From Denitratimonas yunnanensis (SeqCode) (GTDB lineage Bacteria; Pseudomonadota; Gammaproteobacteria; Xanthomonadales; Xanthomonadaceae), in NCBI GenBank assembly GCA_026410415.1, contig JAPMLR010000001.1, forward strand, positions 682,001 to 746,000: a stretch of DNA of 64,000 bases, in the 5' to 3' direction. Below the pieces are notes generated by a model. The model made no database searches. It worked only from the letters and a program-made list of their open reading frames with translations, and was not told where the DNA came from. Positions 57,097 through 64,000 of this stretch are shown piece after piece; the first letter of the stretch is position 1; every line of letters begins with the position of its first letter. Both the position numbers and the translations under genes were made by a program.

Positions 57097-58109
57097 GCAT
57101 GCTTTCCAGACGCCCCTGGCTGGGCTGGGGCATCGCGTGCGCCGCATTGTCGATCGTGCTGGTGATTGCGTTTGCGGCGGGCAAGTATCCGGTGTCGCCG
57201 TTGGACCTGCTGCGCTCACTCGCGGCTCAATCAGGCCTCGGTACCGGGCCGGGCGAGACCGTGCAAACCGTGGTCTGGAACATCCGCCTGCCGCGCATTG
57301 CGGCCGGCTTGCTGGTCGGCGCAATGCTGGGCGCAGCCGGTGCCGCCTATCAGGGCATGTTCCGCAATCCGTTGGTGTCGCCGGACATCCTCGGTGTCTC
57401 GGCAGGCGCGGGACTCGGCGCAGCGGCGGCGATCTTCCTTGGCCTGCCGCTGGCCCTGGTGCAACTGCTGGCCTTTGCCGGCGGATTGGTCGCCGTCGGC
57501 GCGGTGTACGTCATCGCCGGCATGGTGCGCCGGCACGATCCGGTACTCGTGCTGGTCCTGACCGGCGTCGCGGTTGGCGCACTGCTGGGTGCGGGTATCT
57601 CGTTGCTGAAGATCCTCGTCGATCCGTACACGCAGCTGCCATCGATCACCTTCTGGCTGCTTGGCAGTCTCAATGCCGTGGTGATGGACGACGTGCTCGC
57701 GACGTTGCCGGTGATCCTCGTCAGCCTGTTGCCGCTGGTACTGCTGCGCTGGCGGGTAAACCTGCTCGGTCTGTCGGACGAGGAAGCCGCGGCACTGGGC
57801 GTGAACGTGGGGCGACTGCGCGGCGTACTGATCGCGGCAGCCACGCTGGGCACCGCGGCCGCGGTGTCGCTGGCCGGCATCGTCGGCTGGGTCGGGCTGG
57901 TGGTGCCACACATCGCACGCCTGCTGGTCGGGCCGGAATTCTCGCGCCTGCTGCCGGCCTCGCTGATCCTGGGCGGTGGTTTCCTCGTCGGTGCGGACAC
58001 GCTGGCGCGTACTGCTGCCGGCATCGAGTTGCCGCTCGGCATCCTCACCGCGCTGGTCGGCGCGCCGTTCTTTCTGGTGCTGCTGGCGCACGGAGGCAAG
58101 CGCGGATGA
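57093..58109 (+). CDS. FecCD/BtuC-type ABC transporter permease
   Basis: About 338 residues from GTG 57093, which overlaps the preceding stop; ATG 57099 is equally possible. It has about ten membrane segments. FecCD motifs are LRLPRIAAGLLVGAMLGAAG, QGMFRNPLVSPDILGVSAGA, GWVGLVVPHIARLLVG and LPLGILTALVGAPFFLVLL. It forms the inner-membrane channel of a metal-chelate importer with the flanking genes. Confidence 0.92.
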   Translation: MSMLSRRPWLGWGIACAALSIVLVIAFAAGKYPVSPLDLLRSLAAQSGLGTGPGETVQTVVWNIRLPRIAAGLLVGAMLGAAGAAYQGMFRNPLVSPDILGVSAGAGLGAAAAIFLGLPLALVQLLAFAGGLVAVGAVYVIAGMVRRHDPVLVLVLTGVAVGALLGAGISLLKILVDPYTQLPSITFWLLGSLNAVVMDDVLATLPVILVSLLPLVLLRWRVNLLGLSDEEAAALGVNVGRLRGVLIAAATLGTAAAVSLAGIVGWVGLVVPHIARLLVGPEFSRLLPASLILGGGFLVGADTLARTAAGIELPLGILTALVGAPFFLVLLAHGGKRG

Positions 58110-58888
58110 ATACGCGCCCGCCACTGTTCGACGTTCACGCATTGGGCATCGGCCACGGGCGACGTCGTGTGCTGTCAGACCTCTCGCTCACGCTCCATCG
58201 CGGCGAACTGCTGTGCCTGCTCGGACCCAACGGCAGCGGCAAGACCACGCTGCTTCGCACCCTGCTCGGACTGGTGCCGCCGCAGGTCGGCAGCATCCGG
58301 CTGCTGAATCGCCCGCTTTCGCACTGGTCGCGCAATGCGCTGGCACGCCATGTCGGCTACGTGCCGCAGGCGCATGCCGGCCTGTTCGCGTTCACCGTGC
58401 TGGACATCGTGCTGATGGGGCGCGCAGCGCAAGTCGGACGTTTCGCGATCCCGTCGCAGCATGATCGCGCCATTGCCCTGCACTGCCTCGACACCCTCGG
58501 CATCGCCACCCTCGCGCAACGCACCTACACGAAGATCAGCGGCGGCGAACGCCAGCTCGCACTGGTGGCGCGCGCACTGGCGCAGGAACCGGATGTCCTG
58601 CTGCTCGACGAGCCCACCGCGAGCCTGGATTTCGGCAACCAGATCCGTGTACTCGAACACCTTGGCCAGTTGCGCGCACTCGGCATCGCGATCCTGATGT
58701 CCACCCACCAGCCAGACCATGCATTGCGTTGCGCAGACCGTACCGCCCTGGTCGGCGACGGCCGTCTGCTTGCGCTTGGACCGACGACCGACGTGGCCAC
58801 GGCCGCGCAGCTGGCGCGCTTGTACGGCGTTTCCGAAGGCGCGATCGCAGCCTCGCTGCCGGCAATCAGGCGTGCGAGCGCTGACTGA
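58106..58888 (+). CDS. FepC/FecE-type ABC transporter ATP-binding protein
   Basis: A 260-residue ATPase with the Walker A GPNGSGKTT, the Q-loop GYVPQAHAGLFAF, the signature SGGERQLALVARALAQ and the Walker B LLLDEPTASLD. The start overlaps the permease stop (ATGA). The 3' end runs 23 bases into the convergent EamA gene. Confidence 0.92.
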   Translation: MNTRPPLFDVHALGIGHGRRRVLSDLSLTLHRGELLCLLGPNGSGKTTLLRTLLGLVPPQVGSIRLLNRPLSHWSRNALARHVGYVPQAHAGLFAFTVLDIVLMGRAAQVGRFAIPSQHDRAIALHCLDTLGIATLAQRTYTKISGGERQLALVARALAQEPDVLLLDEPTASLDFGNQIRVLEHLGQLRALGIAILMSTHQPDHALRCADRTALVGDGRLLALGPTTDVATAAQLARLYGVSEGAIAASLPAIRRASAD

Positions 58889-59768
58889 TCGCGACGCTGC
58901 CCAGGATCAGGCTGCCGGCAATGGCCATCGTCCAGGTGACCGGTTCGCCGAGCAACAACCACGCCCAACCCACGCCGAACAGCGGGATCAGGTAAGTCAC
59001 CATCGACGCACGGCTCGCGCCGATGCGCACGATCAGCCGGTAATACAGCGCATACGCCGCGCCCGTGCAGATCACCCCGAGCGCGACCGCCGCCCCCCAT
59101 GAGGCCGACGGGATGGCTTGCAGCGGCCAACTCGCCAGTGCGAACGGCAACAGCAGCAGTGCCGACACCCCGAGCGTGGCCGCCGCCAGCGCCGCCGACG
59201 GCAACCCGGCCAGATACCGGCGAACCAGGTGCGCGCCGATGCCATACAGCAGCGCGCCCCCCACGCCCGCCAGCGTCGCCGCGCCCAGGCTCATTCCGGC
59301 CACCTTGCCACTGGCCAGCACCACCACGCCGATGAATCCGACGAAGAGGGCCACACCGCGACGCGTGCCGATCCTCTCGCCGAAGAACAGCGCGCCCATC
59401 ATCGCAGTGAACAGCACCGTCATCGCATTGGCGATGGCGCCGACGCCGGCCGGCGCGCGCTGCGCCGCCCACGCGAACAGCAGGAAAGGCACGGCGGAGT
59501 TGATCAACCCGATCAGTGCCAGTCTCGGCCACAGCTGCCACGGAAACGCATCCCTGGCTCGCCACAGGAACGGCAGCAGTACGCTGGCGCCCAGAGCCAG
59601 TCGAATCTCCACCAGCGGTACGGGGCCGAAATCATCGGCGGCTACGCGCATGAACAGAAACGAGGCGCCCCAGATGGCGCCGAGCAAGGTCAGTTCCAGC
59701 GGGGTGAGCCAGCGCCCATGTCCTGCGGGTGGCACGACGTCGGCTGCGACGGCAGCATCGTGTTTCAT
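58866..59768 (-). CDS. EamA family drug/metabolite exporter
   Basis: The 300-residue inner-membrane protein has ten segments in two EamA halves: LLGAIWGASFLFMRVAADD near the start and GGALLYGIGAHLVRRYL in the middle, with TYLIPLFGVGWAWLLLGEPV in the second half. These proteins export amino acids or metabolites; the substrate is unknown. Its end overlaps the ABC ATPase gene. Confidence 0.9.
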   Translation of the reverse strand: MKHDAAVAADVVPPAGHGRWLTPLELTLLGAIWGASFLFMRVAADDFGPVPLVEIRLALGASVLLPFLWRARDAFPWQLWPRLALIGLINSAVPFLLFAWAAQRAPAGVGAIANAMTVLFTAMMGALFFGERIGTRRGVALFVGFIGVVVLASGKVAGMSLGAATLAGVGGALLYGIGAHLVRRYLAGLPSAALAAATLGVSALLLLPFALASWPLQAIPSASWGAAVALGVICTGAAYALYYRLIVRIGASRASMVTYLIPLFGVGWAWLLLGEPVTWTMAIAGSLILGSVAISQRSHA

Positions 59769-59867
59769 GCGGGATTCCGGAGTGAGGGATCGGCTGCGCC
59801 CGCTGCAAGCGGCATGGTGTCGACGGACGGTGATACGTGGCGCGCACGCACCCGGGCAGCCAGGAGC

Positions 59868-60782
59868 TCAGGCAGCCTCGTCGAGCGCTTCGAGCGGGAT
59901 CACCTCGATGTCGACGCGCTCCACCTTCGCGCCACGCGCTCGCAGCAGCGCAACCAATCCATCTTCGCCGATCAGATGCATCGCACCGACGATGACCAGC
60001 CGCGTTTCCTTCTCGCCCAGCATCGCCACCACCTGCGGCAGCCACGCATTGTTGCGATCACGATTGAGCAACACGTACATCTGCGGCGTCTTTTCGGCCA
60101 TGTCGCCGTTCACCATCTCCAGCAGACGCACCTCGTCGCCGGCACGCCAAATGTCGTGCAACTCCATGATCTTGCTGCGCATTTCCGCCGCCGGACCAAG
60201 TGCTTCGGCGAGCATGTTTTCCTGTTCCGACAGCGGCGTGCGATCCAGCGCGCCCATCTGGTCCAGCGCGGTTTCAAGGCCGGACACGGTCTTGCCATCC
60301 TTGCCGGCACGCTGCATGAAATGCTGATCCAGCCCCAACTGCGGATTCAGCCCCATCGATGCCATCGCACCAACGGCCAGATTCATGCCCATGAACCATG
60401 GCTTGAACGCATCCGAGCCGGCCATCGCGGCTTCACTGCCGCCCATGAAGGCTTGCAGCTTGTCCGCCGTTTCTTTGGAAATCACCGAACGCAATGTGCG
60501 GCCGTCATCGAACTTCGCCAGCTTCTGGATGGCCACCATCGTTGCAGGATCGGCCATCTCGGCCGGATCGATCTCGAACACCACGTGCCCGGCCTGCGCA
60601 TAGGCCATTTCGACGTGCGGATGCAGCGGGTAATCCTCGGCCTTGAGCAAATGGAATGAGCCGAGCAGATACACCGTGCCGACCTCGCTTTCGGCCTTCC
60701 ACAGCAGCGGCGTCGGCGGCGCAGCCGTCGCGGTAGCGAGGCCGAACAAGGTGACGAAGGCGACGACGAGCCAATGCTTCAT
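59868..60782 (-). CDS. exported TraB/GumN family protein
   Basis: The 304-residue protein starts MKHWLVVAFVTLFGLATATA with a signal peptide. The TraB/GumN core opens LLWKAESEVGTVYLLGSFHL, has VFEIDPAEM, and closes RLVIVGAMHLIGEDGLVALL. The GSFH and GAMHL histidines are those proposed as metal ligands in Tiki-like proteases. A peptidase role is therefore possible but unproven. Its ATG overlaps the upstream FAD-oxidase stop (ATGA), so the two are coupled. Confidence 0.88.
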   Translation of the reverse strand: MKHWLVVAFVTLFGLATATAAPPTPLLWKAESEVGTVYLLGSFHLLKAEDYPLHPHVEMAYAQAGHVVFEIDPAEMADPATMVAIQKLAKFDDGRTLRSVISKETADKLQAFMGGSEAAMAGSDAFKPWFMGMNLAVGAMASMGLNPQLGLDQHFMQRAGKDGKTVSGLETALDQMGALDRTPLSEQENMLAEALGPAAEMRSKIMELHDIWRAGDEVRLLEMVNGDMAEKTPQMYVLLNRDRNNAWLPQVVAMLGEKETRLVIVGAMHLIGEDGLVALLRARGAKVERVDIEVIPLEALDEAA

Positions 60783-62200
60783 GCGGTTTCTCCATAAACG
60801 GGATGCGTGCTGCCGGTATCCAGCAACTTGTGCGGATTCATGATGCCGGCAGGGTCGAAAACGTGACGAATGCTGCGCATCAGCGCTACCTCTGCCGCGC
60901 TGCGCGTACTGGAAAGATAGGGCTTCTTGACCAGTCCGATGCCATGCTCGGCGGAAATGCTGCCGCCATGGCGTTGCAATGCCTCGGCCAGCAAAGCGGT
61001 GACGCGGCCGCATTCGCGCACGAAATCGGCATTTTCCATCGCATCGGGCTTGAGCACGTTGATGTGCAGGTTGCCGTCGCCGATGTGGCCGAACCACACG
61101 ACATCGAACTGCGGATATTCCTGCGCCAGCAGCGCCTGTGTCTGGGCAAGGAAGTCCGGCATCGCGCCGATGCGCACGGAAACATCGTTCTTGTACGGCA
61201 CGTAGCGCGCAACCGATTCAGTGATGCCTTCACGCAAACGCCACAACGCGGCAGCCTGGGCATCGCTCTGCGCGATCACGCCATCGGCCACCTGCCCGGC
61301 TTCGAGCAGTTCGCCGAATGCGGTCAGGGCGGCGTCCCGTTTTTCTTCCGTATCGGCATCGAACTCGGCGACGACGTAAAACGGATGATCCTCGTCGAAC
61401 GGCTTTTGCGCGCCATGCGCAACGACATGGGCCAGCGCCTTGTCGGTGAGAAACTCGAACGCCGACAGTTGCAAGCGCGCACGCAGCACGCCGAACACCC
61501 GCATCAGCGCCTCGAACGAGGGCAGCGCCAGCAGCATGGTGTTGGATTCGGGCGGCGCATCGGTGAGCCAGAGCTGGGCCTGGACCACGATGCCGAGCGT
61601 GCCTTCCGCGCCGATGACGAGCTGGCGCAGATCGTAGCCGCTGGAGTTCTTCACCAGGCCGCGATTGAGTTCCAGCACCTCGCCGCTGGCGGTGACGAGG
61701 GTCAGTCCCGCGATCCAGTTGCGCGTGTTGCCGTAGCGGATCACGCGGATGCCGCCGGCATTGGTGGCGATGGTGCCGCCGATGGAACACGAGCCGCGTG
61801 CGGCGAAATCCACCGGATAGATCAGCCCATGCTCGCGCGCCGCCGCCTGCGCCGCTTCCAGTGCGATGCCGGCCTGCACCGCGAGGATGCGGTCGTCGGC
61901 ATCGAAACCGAGCACGCGATTCATCTTTTCCAGACTCACCACCAGCTCGCCATTGGCCGCCACCGCGCCGCCGGAAAGCCCGGTGCGCCCGCCCGAGGGC
62001 ACGATGGCGACGCGCTGCTCGCTGGCCCAGCGCACGATGCCCTGCACTTCTTCGACACTCGAAGGCAAGGCGATGGCGAGCGGCGCCGGCGTCCAGCGCC
62101 GCGTCCAGTCGCGGCCGTAGTATTCAAGGTCGGCGGCGGCCGTCTTGAGCGCCAGTTCGGGAAGCCGGCCGCGCAGGCCGTCCAGAAGCGAAGCATTCAT
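60779..62200 (-). CDS. FAD-binding D-2-hydroxyacid dehydrogenase (GlcD/D2HGDH-like)
   Basis: The 473-residue cytoplasmic protein starts at ATG 62200. FAD-binding parts are VAIVPSGGRTGLSGGAVA, FAARGSCSIGGTIATNAGG and YDLRQLVIGAEGTLGI. The C-terminal cap has WFGHIGDGNLHINVL and ISAEHGIGLVK, as in D-lactate and D-2-hydroxyglutarate dehydrogenases. Which acid it uses cannot be read. The iron-sulfur C-terminus of GlcF-type fusions is absent. It is coupled to the TraB/GumN gene. Confidence 0.88.
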   Translation of the reverse strand: MNASLLDGLRGRLPELALKTAAADLEYYGRDWTRRWTPAPLAIALPSSVEEVQGIVRWASEQRVAIVPSGGRTGLSGGAVAANGELVVSLEKMNRVLGFDADDRILAVQAGIALEAAQAAAREHGLIYPVDFAARGSCSIGGTIATNAGGIRVIRYGNTRNWIAGLTLVTASGEVLELNRGLVKNSSGYDLRQLVIGAEGTLGIVVQAQLWLTDAPPESNTMLLALPSFEALMRVFGVLRARLQLSAFEFLTDKALAHVVAHGAQKPFDEDHPFYVVAEFDADTEEKRDAALTAFGELLEAGQVADGVIAQSDAQAAALWRLREGITESVARYVPYKNDVSVRIGAMPDFLAQTQALLAQEYPQFDVVWFGHIGDGNLHINVLKPDAMENADFVRECGRVTALLAEALQRHGGSISAEHGIGLVKKPYLSSTRSAAEVALMRSIRHVFDPAGIMNPHKLLDTGSTHPVYGETA

Positions 62201-62235
62201 GTGCAATAAGCCATCCCGAAGGCTGGTGGATTGGC

Positions 62236-62259
62236 GGCGGGCTAGCCTGCCAGCCCGCC
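62236..62259. repeat. small GC hairpin between genes
   Basis: GGCGGGCT and AGCCCGCC form an 8-bp stem with an 8-base loop, downstream of the leftward 62300-63658 gene and upstream of the FAD-oxidase gene. It may be a weak stop; there is no T-run. Confidence 0.35.
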
Positions 62260-62299
62260 CGCAATGCGTCCAGCGCCTTTCCCGCCAGCGGCGTGCCGA

Positions 62300-63658
62300 T
62301 CAGGGCGCGTGGCCTTGCGCATCGGCTCCGGCATCATCGGATGGCGGCAGCATCGAGGCAGGCAGCGGCACCTGCCAGCGTGGCGAGTCGTGCTGGCCGC
62401 GCAGGTCGATGCCCAGACGTGCGCTTTCCGGGTCGTATTCGATGCGGCGTCCCTGCACGGCGTCGGCCTCCAGCCGCGCCGCCAGCGTTTGGGGCGTGAG
62501 CGGTGCTTCGCCGGCGCGAAGTTCCAGCATCAGATGCATCACCCGCAACATCGCCTGCACATCCTGCATGCGGCCCAGATAGTCCACATAGGCCGGCGCG
62601 GCAATGTCCGCCAGCACGCAGCCGACAATATTGTCCGCGCACTCCAGCCGCCACAGGGAGTCCGGCTGCGGTGCCGGCGGAATCGGCATATCGGCCAGCA
62701 TGTGCTCGCGAGCCTCATCGGTGCAGGCGTAGGCATGGGTGGGTGCCAGCATCGCCCGCGTGCCTTCCGGGTCGTACAGCAACGCGGCGAACGGATTGGA
62801 GGGCTGCGACTCCCTGGACTGGAGCATCCAGGTGGCATACCTCGCCTCGCCACGCATCGCCGGGCACAGATCGGGCGACAGCGTGGCCGGGTCGAAAGCC
62901 CCGGTACATTCGGCCGGCAACGGATGCTCGCGCGGTAATTCGGCCAGCATCTGCGCGAACAACTGGGCGTTGCCGTTCACCATCGCCGCACCGATCATCG
63001 CGACGATCAGGCTGTCGCCATGCACACTCAGCCGCCGCCACGCCATCGTTTCTCGGCAGGTGGCCGCCAATGCCGCATCGGTGCGGCCTTCGACGAAATC
63101 CAGCGCATTGGCCGTACCGAGCATGCCCAGGGCTTGGAAGCGCGGCATCGGCACATACAAGTTCGGCGGGAACAGGTTTCGGTAATGGCCGTAATCGGGC
63201 AGCGAGCGCAACTTGTCGAGCAAGGCCCGCTCCTTCTCCAGACGCAGCGCATAGGCCTCGCGCCCGGCCCGTACCGTGGTCAGGCAATCGGCATCGCGCA
63301 TGCGGCAATACGGCGGCGCGTTGGTGTCGCTGCTGATGCGTGCAAAGCGCCCGGCGGCGACGCTTTGATGGTCGATGCCCATCGCCTCGCCAGCCTCGCG
63401 CCGCGCCAGCGCGTCCTCGATGCGCGCCACATCCTCCTCGACGATGGCCATCCACTGCGATGCGGGCACGTCGTAATCGAGCAGCCACAGCAGCGGGAAG
63501 GCATTGCGGCCGGGAAGCGCCTCATCGGCGTCGAGCAAGGCCAGCGCACTGCGTTGCACCGATGTCGGGCCAGACAGTCGCGCCACGGCAAACAGCACTA
63601 CCCCCAGCGCCAGCATCGACAGCAACACGATCCCGCTCCAACGCAACATCCGTTTCAT
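62300..63658 (-). CDS. membrane-anchored protein of unknown function
   Basis: A 452-residue protein with one N-terminal membrane segment (about 9-28, IVLLSMLALGVVLFAVARL) and a large helical exported domain. It contains a CRMRDADCL pair of cysteines near residue 118-125 and a second group around CTGAFDPATLSPDLC, which may form disulfides. I recognise no family or catalytic motif; similar proteins seem to be lineage-specific in Lysobacterales (inference). It is on the same strand as the FAD-oxidase gene, about 100 bp upstream of it. It diverges from the regulator gene at 63775. Confidence 0.65.
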   Translation of the reverse strand: MKRMLRWSGIVLLSMLALGVVLFAVARLSGPTSVQRSALALLDADEALPGRNAFPLLWLLDYDVPASQWMAIVEEDVARIEDALARREAGEAMGIDHQSVAAGRFARISSDTNAPPYCRMRDADCLTTVRAGREAYALRLEKERALLDKLRSLPDYGHYRNLFPPNLYVPMPRFQALGMLGTANALDFVEGRTDAALAATCRETMAWRRLSVHGDSLIVAMIGAAMVNGNAQLFAQMLAELPREHPLPAECTGAFDPATLSPDLCPAMRGEARYATWMLQSRESQPSNPFAALLYDPEGTRAMLAPTHAYACTDEAREHMLADMPIPPAPQPDSLWRLECADNIVGCVLADIAAPAYVDYLGRMQDVQAMLRVMHLMLELRAGEAPLTPQTLAARLEADAVQGRRIEYDPESARLGIDLRGQHDSPRWQVPLPASMLPPSDDAGADAQGHAP

Positions 63659-63774
63659 ATCTTCGATCTTCCATATATACGCGGCCAGGCCATGACGGCT
63701 GTGACGCCATGGTGCCGGTGGTGTGACGCACCCACGCCAACACGCCCGGCAAGAGGCTCAGTAGAATCGCCGCG

Positions 63775-64000
63775 ATGCGCTATCGATTCGGCCACTTCCA
63801 GTTCGACGCCCGCAACGCCACGCTCGAAGGCCCGCAGGGGCCGATTCCGTTGCGGCCGATGTCGCTGAAGCTGCTGCACGCGCTGCTGGACGCGGCCCCC
63901 GATCTGGTCGCGCACGAACAGCTGCTCGACCGCATCTGGGGCCGGCAGGCGGTGACGCCGGGCGTAGTGTCGCAGTCGATACGCGAACTGCGCCGCGCGC
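63775..64000 (+). CDS. winged-helix (OmpR/CadC-type) transcriptional regulator, N-terminal part (cut by window edge)
   Basis: The first 75 codons read MRYRFGHFQFDARNATLEGP, then PLRPMSLKLLHALLDAAPDL and LLDRIWGRQAVTPGVVSQSI. This is the trans_reg_C winged-helix domain. In Lysobacterales such N-terminal DNA-binding domains often belong to CadC-like proteins with a membrane span and TPR or TolB domain; that part is outside the window. A TAGAAT box at 63762-63767 ends only seven bases before the ATG, which would give a leaderless or nearly leaderless mRNA. Confidence 0.8.
   Translation, partial: MRYRFGHFQFDARNATLEGPQGPIPLRPMSLKLLHALLDAAPDLVAHEQLLDRIWGRQAVTPGVVSQSIRELRRA

Noticed and set aside
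55267..57324. 685-codon minus-strand frame crossing the ABC transporter and alkene reductase genes
   Set aside because: It runs antisense to the substrate-binding protein and through another frame of the reductase, with no coherent domains.

Overview
This is a 64 kb piece of a GC-rich, gene-dense bacterial chromosome. Gene content and order point to a gammaproteobacterium of the Lysobacterales (Xanthomonadales), possibly near Rhodanobacteraceae. The indicators are maf-rng-yhdP, exbB-exbD-msbA-lpxK-kdsB, fabA-fabB, HflD, a family S9 peptidase related to plant glutamyl endopeptidase, and a beta-helix protein ending in a DGFE tag. The placement is inferred from gene content and was not tested with a tree. 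Both window ends cut genes: an ECF-type sigma factor on the left and a winged-helix regulator on the right.

Layout. 0.5-4.2 kb: an exported VWA protein, a small lipoprotein and a beta-helix surface protein in one probable operon. 4.4-9.7 kb: aconitase A converging on a secreted S9 peptidase. 10-16.6 kb: yhdP, rng, maf and a small SET-domain protein, all leftward. 16.7-24.1 kb: a MASE1-GGDEF-EAL c-di-GMP protein, a META lipoprotein, a YeaQ-type membrane protein, an M20 dipeptidase, a HutD-like protein, tRNA-Phe with its own promoter and terminator, and a YtcJ-like amidohydrolase. 24.2-32 kb: hflD, an exported EEP phosphohydrolase, a PCu(A)C copper chaperone, a DUF4139 protein, an enoyl-CoA isomerase, a DUF3817 protein, a 3-mercaptopyruvate sulfurtransferase, a Nudix CoA pyrophosphatase and an FKBP isomerase.

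32.2-34.9 kb: an enoyl-CoA hydratase, then a tightly coupled set made of an RnfC C-terminal-like ferredoxin, a shortened RnfD-like membrane protein and nth. This looks like a strongly reduced Rnf locus. 35-39.6 kb: a PHO box and a complete pstSCAB-phoU phosphate operon. 39.7-41.4 kb: a TPR sulfotransferase. 41.4-43 kb is the only clearly accessory patch. It holds the 3' end of a choice-of-anchor D surface gene, the 5' end of a Phd-type antitoxin, and the N-terminal HD part of a cas3 gene on the other strand, followed by an intact antitoxin/PIN-toxin pair. No CRISPR array or other cas gene was seen.

43-51.2 kb is envelope and lipid metabolism: KDO and lipid A genes, MsbA, an ExbB/ExbD pair, an MltD-like transglycosylase and the unsaturated fatty acid genes fabA-fabB. 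51.4-64 kb: an LD-carboxypeptidase, a HerA/YjgR-like ATPase, a small secreted acidic protein, an Old Yellow Enzyme diverging from a FecBCD-type metal or metallophore ABC transporter, an EamA exporter, an FAD-linked oxidase coupled to a TraB/GumN protein, a membrane-anchored protein of unknown function, and the start of a regulator.

Most of the window is ordinary core chromosome. The parts that repay a second look are the reduced Rnf-nth operon and the 41.4-42.3 kb gene-fragment patch. The DGFE-tagged surface cluster and several hairpins and possible leaderless or non-ATG starts are lesser points.
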